A stretch of DNA of 64,000 nucleotides, taken from positions 62,001 to 126,000 of the forward strand of contig NZ_PPTQ01000008.1 of NCBI RefSeq assembly GCF_003340345.1, written 5' to 3'. This document shows positions 7,862 through 15,807 of this stretch, piece by piece. Both the position numbers and the translations under genes were made by a program. Numbering within the stretch: the stretch's first letter is position 1; each line of letters starts with the position of its first letter. This stretch comes from Paraeggerthella hongkongensis. Lineage in GTDB: Bacteria > Actinomycetota > Coriobacteriia > Coriobacteriales > Eggerthellaceae. The notes beneath the pieces are model-generated. The model was not told where the DNA came from and searched no databases. It saw nothing but the letters and a program-made list of their open reading frames with translations.

Positions 7862-8877
7862 CCCGTGCACGCCCCTTCGCCAGCCTTGGCCCCAACCGTC
7901 TTCTCCAATGCGGCGTCCACCAAGGCCACCGCTTCGTCCAAGGAGCATTCGAGCGTGAATCCCGCAGCAGCCCGATGCCCTCCCCCGCCGAACGTGCGAG
8001 CGAGCGTCGCGACGTCGGTGTCGTCCTTCGCGCGCAGGCTTCCGCGCACGACGTCTCCCTGCTCGCGCAGCATGCAGGCAACGCGCACGCCCGACACTGC
8101 GCGCAGCGCGTCGATGATGGGCTCGGCGTCGGCCTTCACCGCGCCTGCCGACTCGAAGTCGTCAAGGGACAGCCAGCTCATGGCGTACGCGCCGCCGGCT
8201 CCAAACCGCATGCGGCCCACGGCGACGCCTTCGAGGCGCACCGAGGGGAGCGAGCGATTCTGGAAGATGGCCCGCGAAACGAACGCCGGGTCGGCGCCCG
8301 CTTCGACCATCTGAGCCGCGGCGCGCATGGCGGCCGCGTCGGTGTTCTGATACTGGAAGCGCCCCGTGTCCGTGACCAGCCCCGTGTAGCAGCACAGGGC
8401 GACGTCTCCCGAACGGTCGACGCCGAGCAGCCCCGCCACGTCCCACACGAGCACGGTGGTAGACGCCGCGTCCGGATCCACGTACACCAGGTCGGTCATC
8501 GTGGTATCCACCGCATGGTGATCGATGGTGACCGCAAGGTCGCATTGGTCGCGCAGCGCGGCCGCAGCCTCGGCGATGCGCTCGCGCGTGGGCACGTCCA
8601 CGGCCACGAACGTGCGCGCAGGCCCTTCGTACAGCTCGGCCGGAACAAGGTCGTCGGCACCAGGCAGGAACCGCAAGCGCTCGTCGATCGGCTCGTTTTT
8701 GGCAAGCACGCACGTCACGCGCTTGCCAAGCTGCCGCAATGCGGCAGCGAGCGCAAGCTGCGACCCGATGCAATCCCCGTCGGGACTCACGTGCCCGCAC
8801 AGCACGAAGTCATCGCGCTGCTTGAACGCCGCGGCAAGCGCCGCAAGATCGGTATTCGTTTGGGGGGTAACGGACAT
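7858..8877 (-). CDS. nrnA: DHH-family oligoribonuclease/pAp phosphatase NrnA
   Basis: Degrades short RNA oligonucleotides and dephosphorylates 3'-phosphoadenosine 5'-phosphate in this family. The 339-residue protein shows the DHH domain metal motifs (SPDGDCIGS near the N-terminus, TIDHHAVDT in the middle) and the C-terminal DHHA1 motif GGGGHRAAAG. It lies between rbfA and truB in the usual order for actinobacteria and firmicutes, and overlaps truB by four bases. Confidence 0.92.
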   Translation of the reverse strand: MSVTPQTNTDLAALAAAFKQRDDFVLCGHVSPDGDCIGSQLALAAALRQLGKRVTCVLAKNEPIDERLRFLPGADDLVPAELYEGPARTFVAVDVPTRERIAEAAAALRDQCDLAVTIDHHAVDTTMTDLVYVDPDAASTTVLVWDVAGLLGVDRSGDVALCCYTGLVTDTGRFQYQNTDAAAMRAAAQMVEAGADPAFVSRAIFQNRSLPSVRLEGVAVGRMRFGAGGAYAMSWLSLDDFESAGAVKADAEPIIDALRAVSGVRVACMLREQGDVVRGSLRAKDDTDVATLARTFGGGGHRAAAGFTLECSLDEAVALVDAALEKTVGAKAGEGACTG

Positions 8878-8889
8878 ACGGTCTCCCTG

Positions 8890-9330
8890 CTATTCGTCGG
8901 CCGATTCCGCCACCTGAGCGCGGGCGCGCTCGTCTGCAAGGGGGTCGGCGTCGGCGGGCACGTCCGCATCGGTCGGCTCGTCCACCTTGTTGCGCGCGGC
9001 ATCGCGCTCGAGCGCCGTAGCAATGCGCTCGGCCTGGTCGACGCTGCGATCCAGCAAGAAGCGCAGCTCGGGAGCGATGCGCCACGACAGCTTGCGAGCC
9101 ATGAGCGAGCGGATGCGGCCCGACGCCTTGGAAAACGCCGCCGCCACGTCCTCGTAGCGCTCGGGCTCGGTGGTGTAGAACACGTTGCACACGCTGCGGT
9201 CGTAGCTGACCTCGCAGCCCGTGATGGTCACGAGCTCAAGGCGGGGATCGGATATCTCGAACAAAAGGATGCTCGCGATGACCTCGCGGGCCTGCTCGTT
9301 CACCTTGCGGTTGGAAGAACTCTGTTTCAT
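8890..9330 (-). CDS. rbfA: 30S ribosome-binding factor A
   Basis: Cold-shock and 30S maturation factor of the KH-like RbfA family. The 146-residue protein has the typical core (ILLFEISDPRLELVTIT, VYYT-like CNVFYTTEP, and RIAPELRFLLDRS). An acidic, alanine-rich tail of about 35 residues (DADVPADADPLADE) follows the fold and is probably disordered. It is preceded by AAGGAG and follows infB after a hairpin. Confidence 0.93.
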   Translation of the reverse strand: MKQSSSNRKVNEQAREVIASILLFEISDPRLELVTITGCEVSYDRSVCNVFYTTEPERYEDVAAAFSKASGRIRSLMARKLSWRIAPELRFLLDRSVDQAERIATALERDAARNKVDEPTDADVPADADPLADERARAQVAESADE

Positions 9331-9363
9331 GATGCCATCTCCTTCCGAAGAGGGGTTATGCGC

Positions 9364-9412
9364 AAAACGCGCTCGTCAAGCCCAGTGTAACGTGGAACGT
9401 TTGACGAGCGCG
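9364..9412 (-). terminator. Hairpin with T-run between infB and rbfA
   Basis: The arms CGCGCTCGTCAA (9368-9379) and TTGACGAGCGCG (9401-9412) are perfect complements with a 21-base loop. On the minus strand the stem is followed by TTTTGCGC. It could terminate part of the infB transcripts or protect their 3' ends, lowering rbfA-ribF expression. Confidence 0.65.
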
Positions 9413-9438
9413 CAGATTATTGCAGTGACGGAGAACGG

Positions 9439-12186
9439 TTACTCGGTCCGCTCGACTTCCTTGATCTGGTAGCCTTCGATGTGGTCGCCCACCTTGAGGT
9501 CCTGGAACTTCTCGATGCCGATGCCGCACTCGTAGCCCTGCTTCACGGACTTCACGTCGTCCTTGAAACGACGCAGCGAAGCCATGACGCCCTCGAAGAT
9601 CACCGTGCCGTCGCGGACGATGCGCACCTTGTCGTCGCGGTTGATCTCGCCCTCGATGATGTAGCAGCCGGCGATCGTGCCCACCTTCGGCACCTTGAAC
9701 GTGTCGCGCACCTCGGCGATGCCGGTGTCCTCTTCCACGATGTCCGGGGACAGCAGGCCCACGCGCGCCGCATTGATCTCCTCGATAGCCTGGTAGATGA
9801 TGCGATACAGGCGGATGTCCACCTTCTCCTTCTCGGCCTGCTGCTTGGACTTGCCGGTCGGGCGCACGTTGAAGCCGATGATGATGGCGTCGGAGGCCGA
9901 GGCCAGCGTAACGTCGGTCTCGGTGATGCCGCCCACGGCCGAGTGCACGATGTTGATGCGCACCTCGGACTGGTCCATCTTCTCGAACGCGTCGCGCAGC
10001 GCCTCGATGGAGCCCTGCACGTCGGCCTTCACGATGAGGTTCAGGTCGGTTTGCTTGCCCTCCTCGATGCGGCTGAACAGATCGTCCAGGCTCATGTGGG
10101 ACTTGGCGTCCTGCTCGGCCAGGCGGGCGCGCAGCGCGCGCTCCTCAGCCAGCTTGCGCGCATCGCGCTCGTCGGCGAACACGCGGAACTCGTCGCCGGC
10201 GGTGGGAACGCTGTTCAGACCCAGAATCTCCACCGGATCCGCCGGAAGTGCCTCGTCTACGTGCTTGCCGCGCGGGTCGACCAGCGCACGGACGCGGCCG
10301 TGCGACGTGCCGGCCACCACGACGTCGCCCGGATGGAGCGTGCCGCGCTGGACGAGGACGGTGGCCACGGGGCCGCGGCCCTTGTCGAGGTTCGCCTCGA
10401 TGACGAAGCCGGAAGCCTCGGCGTTGGGGTTCGCCTTGAGTTCGAGCACATCGGCCTGCAGCAGGATGGTTTCAAGCACGTCGTCGATATGCAGGCGCTT
10501 CTTGGCCGACACCTCCACGAACATGTTGGAACCGCCCCACTCCTCGGGGATGATGCCGTATTCGGTAAGCTCCTGGCGCACGCGATCGGGATTGGCGCCC
10601 GGCTTGTCGATCTTGTTCACGGCCACCACGACGGGGACCTCGGCGGCCTTGGCGTGGTTGATAGCCTCGATGGTCTGCGGCATGACGCCGTCGTCAGCGG
10701 CAACCACCAGGACGATAACGTCAGTGACCTGGGCGCCGCGAGCGCGCATGGCCGTGAACGCCTCATGGCCCGGCGTGTCGATGAACGTGATCTGACGGCC
10801 GTCGATCTCGACAACAGACGCACCGATGTGCTGCGTGATGCCGCCGGCCTCGCTGGCCACCACGCCGGTGTCGCGGATGGCGTCCAGAAGCGACGTCTTG
10901 CCGTGGTCGACGTGGCCCATGACGGTGACCACGGGCGGACGCGACTTGAGGTCCTCGTCCTTGTCGTGGTACACCACCGCGTACTCCTCTTCGGGAGACA
11001 CGACGCGCACCTTGCGGCCCATGTCGTCGGCGATAAGCTCCACCAGATCGTCGCTCATGGACTGCGTCAGCGTGAGCACCTGGCCCAGCATGAACAGGCG
11101 CTTGATGATGTCGTTAGGCTGCACGCCCAGCAGCTCGGCGAACTTGCCGACGGTCGAGCCCTGCGGGATCTCCACCACGGAGTCGTCGAGCACCAGCTCG
11201 GGGTCGAGGCCCTTCTCGATGGCCTCCAGCTCCAAGCGTTCGCGCGTCTCGGCCTCGCGCTTCTGCTTGCGCTTCTTGCGGCGGCCTTCGCCCTCGCTCG
11301 ACGTGGTGGCGGCGGCAACGGCGGCGCGGGCCTCGGCCAGCACCTTGTCGCGCTGCAGCTTCTCGGCCTGCACGGCCATCTGGGCATAGCGGTCCTCGGG
11401 CTGGGTCTGCTGCGCCTCCAGCTCGGGAACGATCTGCTCCACATGGCCGCCCTTGCGGCCATGCTTCTTGGGAGCACGGTCGGGCTTGCCCGACTTGCGC
11501 GCGGAGGACGCTTCCTGCTTCTGCGCCTCGATGCGCTGCTTCTCGGCCTCGATCTGCGAAAGCAGCGAGTCGAAGCCGGACGCCTTTTTGGCGCCCAGCA
11601 CCGGAGCGGGCTTCTTGGGCGCCGGAGCGGGCTTGCCGCCCTTGCCGCTGCGCTGGCGCAGCGCTTCCTCGACGGCCTGCTTCTTGGCAACCTCGGCGGC
11701 CATCTTGGCCTGACGGGCGCGAGCGCGGGCTTCCGCAGCCTCGCGGGCTACGCGCTCCTTCTCGCTCTCGATCTGGCTGGCCAAGCTCTCGAACGGCGAC
11801 GACGCCGGCGCTTTGCGCGGATGGTCGCCCTCGTCGTGGGAGCCGCCCTCGTCGGACGGGCCCTCTTCGGCGCGACGGGCGCGCTCGGCCTCGCGGGCGG
11901 CGCGCTCCTGCTCCACGGCTTCGCGGCGGGCGCGCTCTTCCTCGGCGCGCTTGCGCTCGGCCTCGGCGCGCTCTTCCGCCAGCTTCCTGGCCTCTTCGTC
12001 CTCGAGCTGGCCCGCGCGCTGCTTGATCTCGGGCTCGAGGTTCTTGCGGATCTTCTCAACGTAGGCGTCGGCGAGCATGCTCGCATGGCTCTTCGCAGGG
12101 ATCTTCATCTGTTGCAGCTTGTCGAGCAGCTCTTTGCTCGACATATCGAATTCCTTCGCCAACTCATGTACGCGCATGCTGGCCAT
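9439..12186 (-). CDS. infB: Translation initiation factor IF-2
   Basis: GTPase that places initiator tRNA on the 30S subunit. It has 915 residues. An N-terminal IF2-N helix bundle ([20 protein letters not shown]) is followed by about 270 residues of highly charged Glu/Arg/Ala coiled-coil linker. The GTPase domain has [21 protein letters not shown] and NKIDKP. The C-terminal beta-barrel domains end the protein. The start ATG 12184-12186 follows AGAGGAG by seven bases. An N-terminal linker of this length is usual in high-GC actinobacteria. Confidence 0.96.
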   Translation of the reverse strand: MASMRVHELAKEFDMSSKELLDKLQQMKIPAKSHASMLADAYVEKIRKNLEPEIKQRAGQLEDEEARKLAEERAEAERKRAEEERARREAVEQERAAREAERARRAEEGPSDEGGSHDEGDHPRKAPASSPFESLASQIESEKERVAREAAEARARARQAKMAAEVAKKQAVEEALRQRSGKGGKPAPAPKKPAPVLGAKKASGFDSLLSQIEAEKQRIEAQKQEASSARKSGKPDRAPKKHGRKGGHVEQIVPELEAQQTQPEDRYAQMAVQAEKLQRDKVLAEARAAVAAATTSSEGEGRRKKRKQKREAETRERLELEAIEKGLDPELVLDDSVVEIPQGSTVGKFAELLGVQPNDIIKRLFMLGQVLTLTQSMSDDLVELIADDMGRKVRVVSPEEEYAVVYHDKDEDLKSRPPVVTVMGHVDHGKTSLLDAIRDTGVVASEAGGITQHIGASVVEIDGRQITFIDTPGHEAFTAMRARGAQVTDVIVLVVAADDGVMPQTIEAINHAKAAEVPVVVAVNKIDKPGANPDRVRQELTEYGIIPEEWGGSNMFVEVSAKKRLHIDDVLETILLQADVLELKANPNAEASGFVIEANLDKGRGPVATVLVQRGTLHPGDVVVAGTSHGRVRALVDPRGKHVDEALPADPVEILGLNSVPTAGDEFRVFADERDARKLAEERALRARLAEQDAKSHMSLDDLFSRIEEGKQTDLNLIVKADVQGSIEALRDAFEKMDQSEVRINIVHSAVGGITETDVTLASASDAIIIGFNVRPTGKSKQQAEKEKVDIRLYRIIYQAIEEINAARVGLLSPDIVEEDTGIAEVRDTFKVPKVGTIAGCYIIEGEINRDDKVRIVRDGTVIFEGVMASLRRFKDDVKSVKQGYECGIGIEKFQDLKVGDHIEGYQIKEVERTE

Positions 12187-12204
12187 ATACCACTCCTCTA
12201 CTTC

Positions 12205-12486
12205 TTAATTCGCTTCGCGCGAGGCCGTTGCGACGTCGGCGGCGATCCGTTCGTACTCATCGCCGCCGAGCGTCGTCTTGAGCGCCCGGTCGAGCTTTTT
12301 CTTCTTGCATGCGGCGGCGAAGCATTCTGCGGAGCAAACGTACGCCCCCCTGCCCGGCGCACGGCCGGTCCCGTCGAACGACACGGTGCCCGAAGGATCG
12401 CGCACGATGCGCAGAAGACCGGCTTTCGCCGCCGGCGTTCCGCATGCGATGCAGCTGCGCTGCCCCTTAGTCGTCGTCGTGTTCAT
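12205..12486 (-). CDS. rnpM: RNase P modulator RnpM (YlxR family)
   Basis: Small RNA-binding protein of the YlxR/DUF448 family, found between nusA and infB in many Gram-positive bacteria. In Bacillus it binds the RNase P RNA. The 93-residue protein has the family features RSCIACG near the N-terminus, RAPGRGAYVC in the middle, and a basic helix (CKKKKLDRALK). ATG 12484-12486 is preferred because AGGCGG lies eight bases upstream; a TTG two codons earlier is an alternative. Confidence 0.88.
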   Translation of the reverse strand: MNTTTTKGQRSCIACGTPAAKAGLLRIVRDPSGTVSFDGTGRAPGRGAYVCSAECFAAACKKKKLDRALKTTLGGDEYERIAADVATASREAN

Positions 12487-12512
12487 TCGCAAGGCCGCCT
12501 ACCTGGTAACTC

Positions 12513-13727
12513 TTAAGCCTCGTCGAGGTCCGCGTGGACGCCGCAGTAGCGGCTGCCCGGACGAGCGTGGTTGCGGCAGCGAACGCCGTCCTCGCCCACG
12601 TACGAGCACAAGCCCGCCTCGTCGTCCACGTCTTCCTCGTCGATCAGCATATTGCCCTCGGAGGGAAGCTGCTCGCTTGTAAAGCTTGCGCTCTTGATGT
12701 CGATGTGCCAACCCGTCAAGCGCGCGGCAAGGCGGGCGTTCTGACCCTCTTTGCCGATAGCCAGCGACAGCTGGTCGTCGGGCACGACCACCGTGGCGTA
12801 GTGGTTGTCCTCGTCGATGATGACGCGCGTCACCTTGGCGGGCGACAAAGCGTTGGCCACGTACACGGCCGGATCCTCTGCCCACTGGATGACGTCGACG
12901 CGCTCGTTGCGCAGCTCTTCGACCACCATGCGCACGCGGCTGCCCTTGGGGCCGACGCACGCGCCCACCGGGTCGAGGTTCGCCTCGCGCGAAGCCACGG
13001 CGATCTTGGAACGGGCGCCCGGCTCGCGCGCGATCGACTTGATCTCCACCATGCCGTCGTAGATCTCGGGGACCTCGATCTCGAACAGGCGACGGATCAG
13101 ATCGGGATGCGTGCGGGACACGACGATAGCCGGACGGGCCTGCTCGCCGCGCATCTTCGGCGCATCGGAGTTCGGGTCGCGCACTTCGATGATAAGCACC
13201 TTGAGGCGCTGGTTGTGACGGTAGTGCTCGCCCGCCGGGCGCTCGTTGCGCTCGTTGGGGCTGCGCTTGACGTCGTAGTGCGGAAGCTCCGCCTCCACGC
13301 CGTCGCGAATCTTGATGATAGTGAACTCGGGCGTGCCCTGCAGCACCGTGCCCGTGACCAGGTCGCCCACGCGGCTGGAGAACTCCTCGTAGATGGACTG
13401 ACGGCCCGCTTCGCGCACGATGGAGGCGATGACGCCCTTGGCGTTCTGCGCGGCGATGCGGCTCACGTCGGCCGGCGTGACGTCGCGCTCCTCGAACTCA
13501 AGGTACTCGCCGGTTTCCTCGTCGGGCTCTCCCACCGGAACCAGCTCGTACACGTAGATGTGCCCCGTCTGGCGATCGATGGTCACGCGAGCGTCCCACT
13601 CGAGGTCAAGAATGCGCTCGTAGCTCTTCGCCAGAGACACCTCCAGGCGCTCGATGAGATAGAACTCGTCGATCTTGCGTTCGTGGGCCAGCGCCTGCAA
13701 AGCCTCGATCAATTCTGAACTTGCCAC
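12513..13727 (-). CDS. nusA: Transcription factor NusA with C-terminal Cys/His tail
   Basis: Binds RNA polymerase and controls pausing, termination and antitermination. The 404-residue protein contains the N-terminal polymerase-binding domain, an S1 domain (around [17 protein letters not shown]) and tandem KH domains ([29 protein letters not shown]). After the KH2 domain comes an acidic linker and then an unusual tail with Cys374, Cys384, His387, Cys395 and His398. This spacing suggests a small zinc-binding knuckle not present in textbook NusA. rimP is upstream and rnpM downstream, the standard operon order. Confidence 0.95.
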   Translation of the reverse strand: MASSELIEALQALAHERKIDEFYLIERLEVSLAKSYERILDLEWDARVTIDRQTGHIYVYELVPVGEPDEETGEYLEFEERDVTPADVSRIAAQNAKGVIASIVREAGRQSIYEEFSSRVGDLVTGTVLQGTPEFTIIKIRDGVEAELPHYDVKRSPNERNERPAGEHYRHNQRLKVLIIEVRDPNSDAPKMRGEQARPAIVVSRTHPDLIRRLFEIEVPEIYDGMVEIKSIAREPGARSKIAVASREANLDPVGACVGPKGSRVRMVVEELRNERVDVIQWAEDPAVYVANALSPAKVTRVIIDEDNHYATVVVPDDQLSLAIGKEGQNARLAARLTGWHIDIKSASFTSEQLPSEGNMLIDEEDVDDEAGLCSYVGEDGVRCRNHARPGSRYCGVHADLDEA

Positions 13728-13752
13728 GTCTTCGCTTCCTTTCCTCTTAAGC

Positions 13753-14226
13753 TCAAGCCTTCGAGCTGAAATCGATCATGCCCTTGAGATGGGCGCGCTT
13801 GATGGTGTCGAGCGGGATCTGCACGGAGGAGCCGTCCACGTCGAGCGTCACGACGCCCTCGCCAGCCCCCTGGATGGCGCCCGTCCACGTGCCGCGGCCG
13901 TCGAGCGGCTGCGCCTTGACCACGGCCGTCTGCCCCGCATAGCGCGCGAAGTGCTCGATCGTGCGCAGCGGGCGGTCGATGCCGGGCGAGGACACCTCGA
14001 GCGTGTAAGCCCCGGGAAACGGGTCCAGCTCGTCCATGATGTCGTTGATCCACGCCTGCGCGGAGGACAGCTCGTCAAAGCTCACGCCCTCGGGCGTGTC
14101 TATGAACACGCGAATGGTCGGAGCCTTCTTGGCGCCGACGACCTCCACGGTCACGACCTCCACGCCCTCCTGAGCCGCACGGGGTTCCAGCGCGTCAAGC
14201 AGCTGTTGTTCCTTTTTGCTGAGCAC
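13753..14226 (-). CDS. rimP: Ribosome maturation factor RimP
   Basis: Helps late 30S subunit assembly. The 157-residue protein contains the family signature YTLEVSSPGIDRPL with flanking domains. GTG 14224-14226 is chosen because AAAGGAG precedes it by six bases; a longer version from 14256 would start upstream of that site. It is the first gene of the nusA-infB operon. A hairpin with a T-run lies just upstream in its leader (14257-14281). Confidence 0.92.
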   Translation of the reverse strand: MLSKKEQQLLDALEPRAAQEGVEVVTVEVVGAKKAPTIRVFIDTPEGVSFDELSSAQAWINDIMDELDPFPGAYTLEVSSPGIDRPLRTIEHFARYAGQTAVVKAQPLDGRGTWTGAIQGAGEGVVTLDVDGSSVQIPLDTIKRAHLKGMIDFSSKA

Positions 14227-14256
14227 GCCTTCTCCTTTCTGTGCCCTAACATACAA

Positions 14257-14281
14257 AGAAAGCGGGTGAAACCCACTTTCT
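14257..14281 (-). promoter_or_regulatory. Possible leader attenuator before rimP
   Basis: AGAAAG-GGGT and ACCC-CTTTCT form a stem of about ten pairs with one internal mismatch, followed on the minus strand by TTTGTATG. It lies 30 bases before the rimP start. nusA operons are commonly controlled through leader terminators, so an attenuator is plausible, but it could equally end an upstream transcript. Confidence 0.45.
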
Positions 14282-14527
14282 CGTCTGCGAAAGTATGGTG
14301 CGCGCCGTCGCGCGCTTGCTGTTCTGCAATGCGCGAATATTTATACCATACGGCCCGCGTTTTGCCTAGTCTTGCCAAGAAGCTGCCCGCAAGTTCCCCA
14401 CATTTTGCGCGAGGGCCGCGCGAAGGGGCCCGCGCAGCCGAATCCGGACCCCTGCCGGCGAAATCGCCGAGGGACCGGCCGTTTGGGCGCAGGCACGGCG
14501 TACCCGTCATCCTGCAATTCAAACGGA

Positions 14528-14558
14528 CGAGCCCCGGCAGCGATTCCGCCGGGGCTCG
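14528..14558 (-). terminator. Terminator after the CmpB-like membrane gene
   Basis: CGAGCCCCGGC pairs with GCCGGGGCTCG around a nine-base loop, just beyond the stop at 14567. Only a short T-rich stretch follows. The rest of the 340-base gap down to rimP holds no gene. Confidence 0.7.
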
Positions 14559-14566
14559 AAGCCCGG

Positions 14567-15730
14567 CTATACGTCCGCGCGAGCGGAATCCTCCACGTTC
14601 ATGTCCATGGTCTGGAATCGGTTCTGCATGTACTCGTTGTCGAAGTGCTTGGCGTAGAACTGCTCGATGGGCGTCTCGGGGGCCTTCCCCGCCATGCGCT
14701 GGTACCAGCAGTCGATGGACTGGATGCTCATGATGCCGTCCACCAGCATGAGCGCCGCGCACACGGCCGTCACGCCGTAGCGCCAGTTCCACGGGATCAT
14801 GTTGATCAGCTTGAGCAACTGCGGCAGCAAGAGCTTGATCCACGCCATGCCCAGCACGCCCCACATCACCATGAACACGAAGTTCGTGCGCCCGTCGATG
14901 GACAGGAACGATCCCGTGTAATCCCATGCGCGAATGCCGAAGGCGAACTCCATGATCCAGCTGGTGAAAAACTCGAACGCACCGCCGATGACGGCGCTCA
15001 CCAAAAAGACCACCCAGATAGGCTTGTCATGGAAGCGGTTGAGCGCGATGGTCATGAGCAGCGCGCCGAAGCCGTAGATGGGCGAGAACGGCCCGAACAG
15101 CATGCCGGCGCGGTCCTGGTACTCGTGGAACAGAATGAAATGGTAGATCGTCTCGATGACAAGACCCAGGATGCAGCACACCACGAAGATCCAGAACAGG
15201 TTGAAGAAGTTCAGCGTGATGAATCCTTTTTTGGGCTTGCGCTGTCGCGCGACCTTGCGCTCCTGGGCGCGCTGCTCCTTGTCCATCTTCTTGAGCTTGT
15301 GCTGCAGCCGACGCTCCTCCACCAGTTGCGGGTCGAGGTACGCGGTCACCGCAATGAGGATGACCAGCTGGATCAGGTACCCGATGTGATGGGCGGAAAG
15401 GCCGAACAGCATCATGGTGCCGATGATGGACAGCACTGTCAAAGCGACCAGCGTGTTGGCCGCGGCCGCCGCATGCTCGCGCCGGTTGCGGATCAGGCGG
15501 TAGCCCAAGAACACGAAGAGCACGGCAGTGACCACGAGCACCACCATGAGGGCGGAGAAGATGATCACCGACGCCATGCGGTAGCCTTCGCCGCCGATGC
15601 CCTGGACGAACGCCAGGACCACCGGGATCAGATCGCCCAGCGACGTCAGGCCGCCCAGTATGCACAGCACGCCGAACAGCTTCAAAAGCCAGGGCATGCG
15701 CCCGTCTTCCTTGTTGTTCCCCTCTTGCAT
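14567..15730 (-). CDS. Putative ABC-transporter-type membrane protein (CmpB/DUF1113-like)
   Basis: A 387-residue integral membrane protein with about nine hydrophobic segments. The N-terminal half has four segments and then a basic cytosolic stretch (about 160-185, rich in Lys/Arg/Gln). The C-terminal half contains FNLFWIFVVCCILGLVIET and GPFSPIYGFGALLM, which resemble the PF06541 CmpB family, often annotated as putative ABC transporter permease. No ATPase partner is nearby and the function is unknown. The start is ATG 15728-15730, six bases after AAAGGA. It follows the GH3 gene by 77 bases on the same strand. Confidence 0.7.
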   Translation of the reverse strand: MQEGNNKEDGRMPWLLKLFGVLCILGGLTSLGDLIPVVLAFVQGIGGEGYRMASVIIFSALMVVLVVTAVLFVFLGYRLIRNRREHAAAAANTLVALTVLSIIGTMMLFGLSAHHIGYLIQLVILIAVTAYLDPQLVEERRLQHKLKKMDKEQRAQERKVARQRKPKKGFITLNFFNLFWIFVVCCILGLVIETIYHFILFHEYQDRAGMLFGPFSPIYGFGALLMTIALNRFHDKPIWVVFLVSAVIGGAFEFFTSWIMEFAFGIRAWDYTGSFLSIDGRTNFVFMVMWGVLGMAWIKLLLPQLLKLINMIPWNWRYGVTAVCAALMLVDGIMSIQSIDCWYQRMAGKAPETPIEQFYAKHFDNEYMQNRFQTMDMNVEDSARADV

Positions 15731-15807
15731 TCCCATTCCTTTCGATCGAGCGGCGCCGCCGTCTTCAACGGTCGGGCACGCAGCCTTCTTTCTACTGTGC
15801 AGCCGCT

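Noticed and set aside
9481-12516. Thousand-codon plus-strand frame opposite infB
   Set aside because: Antisense shadow caused by high GC; infB on the other strand is unambiguous.
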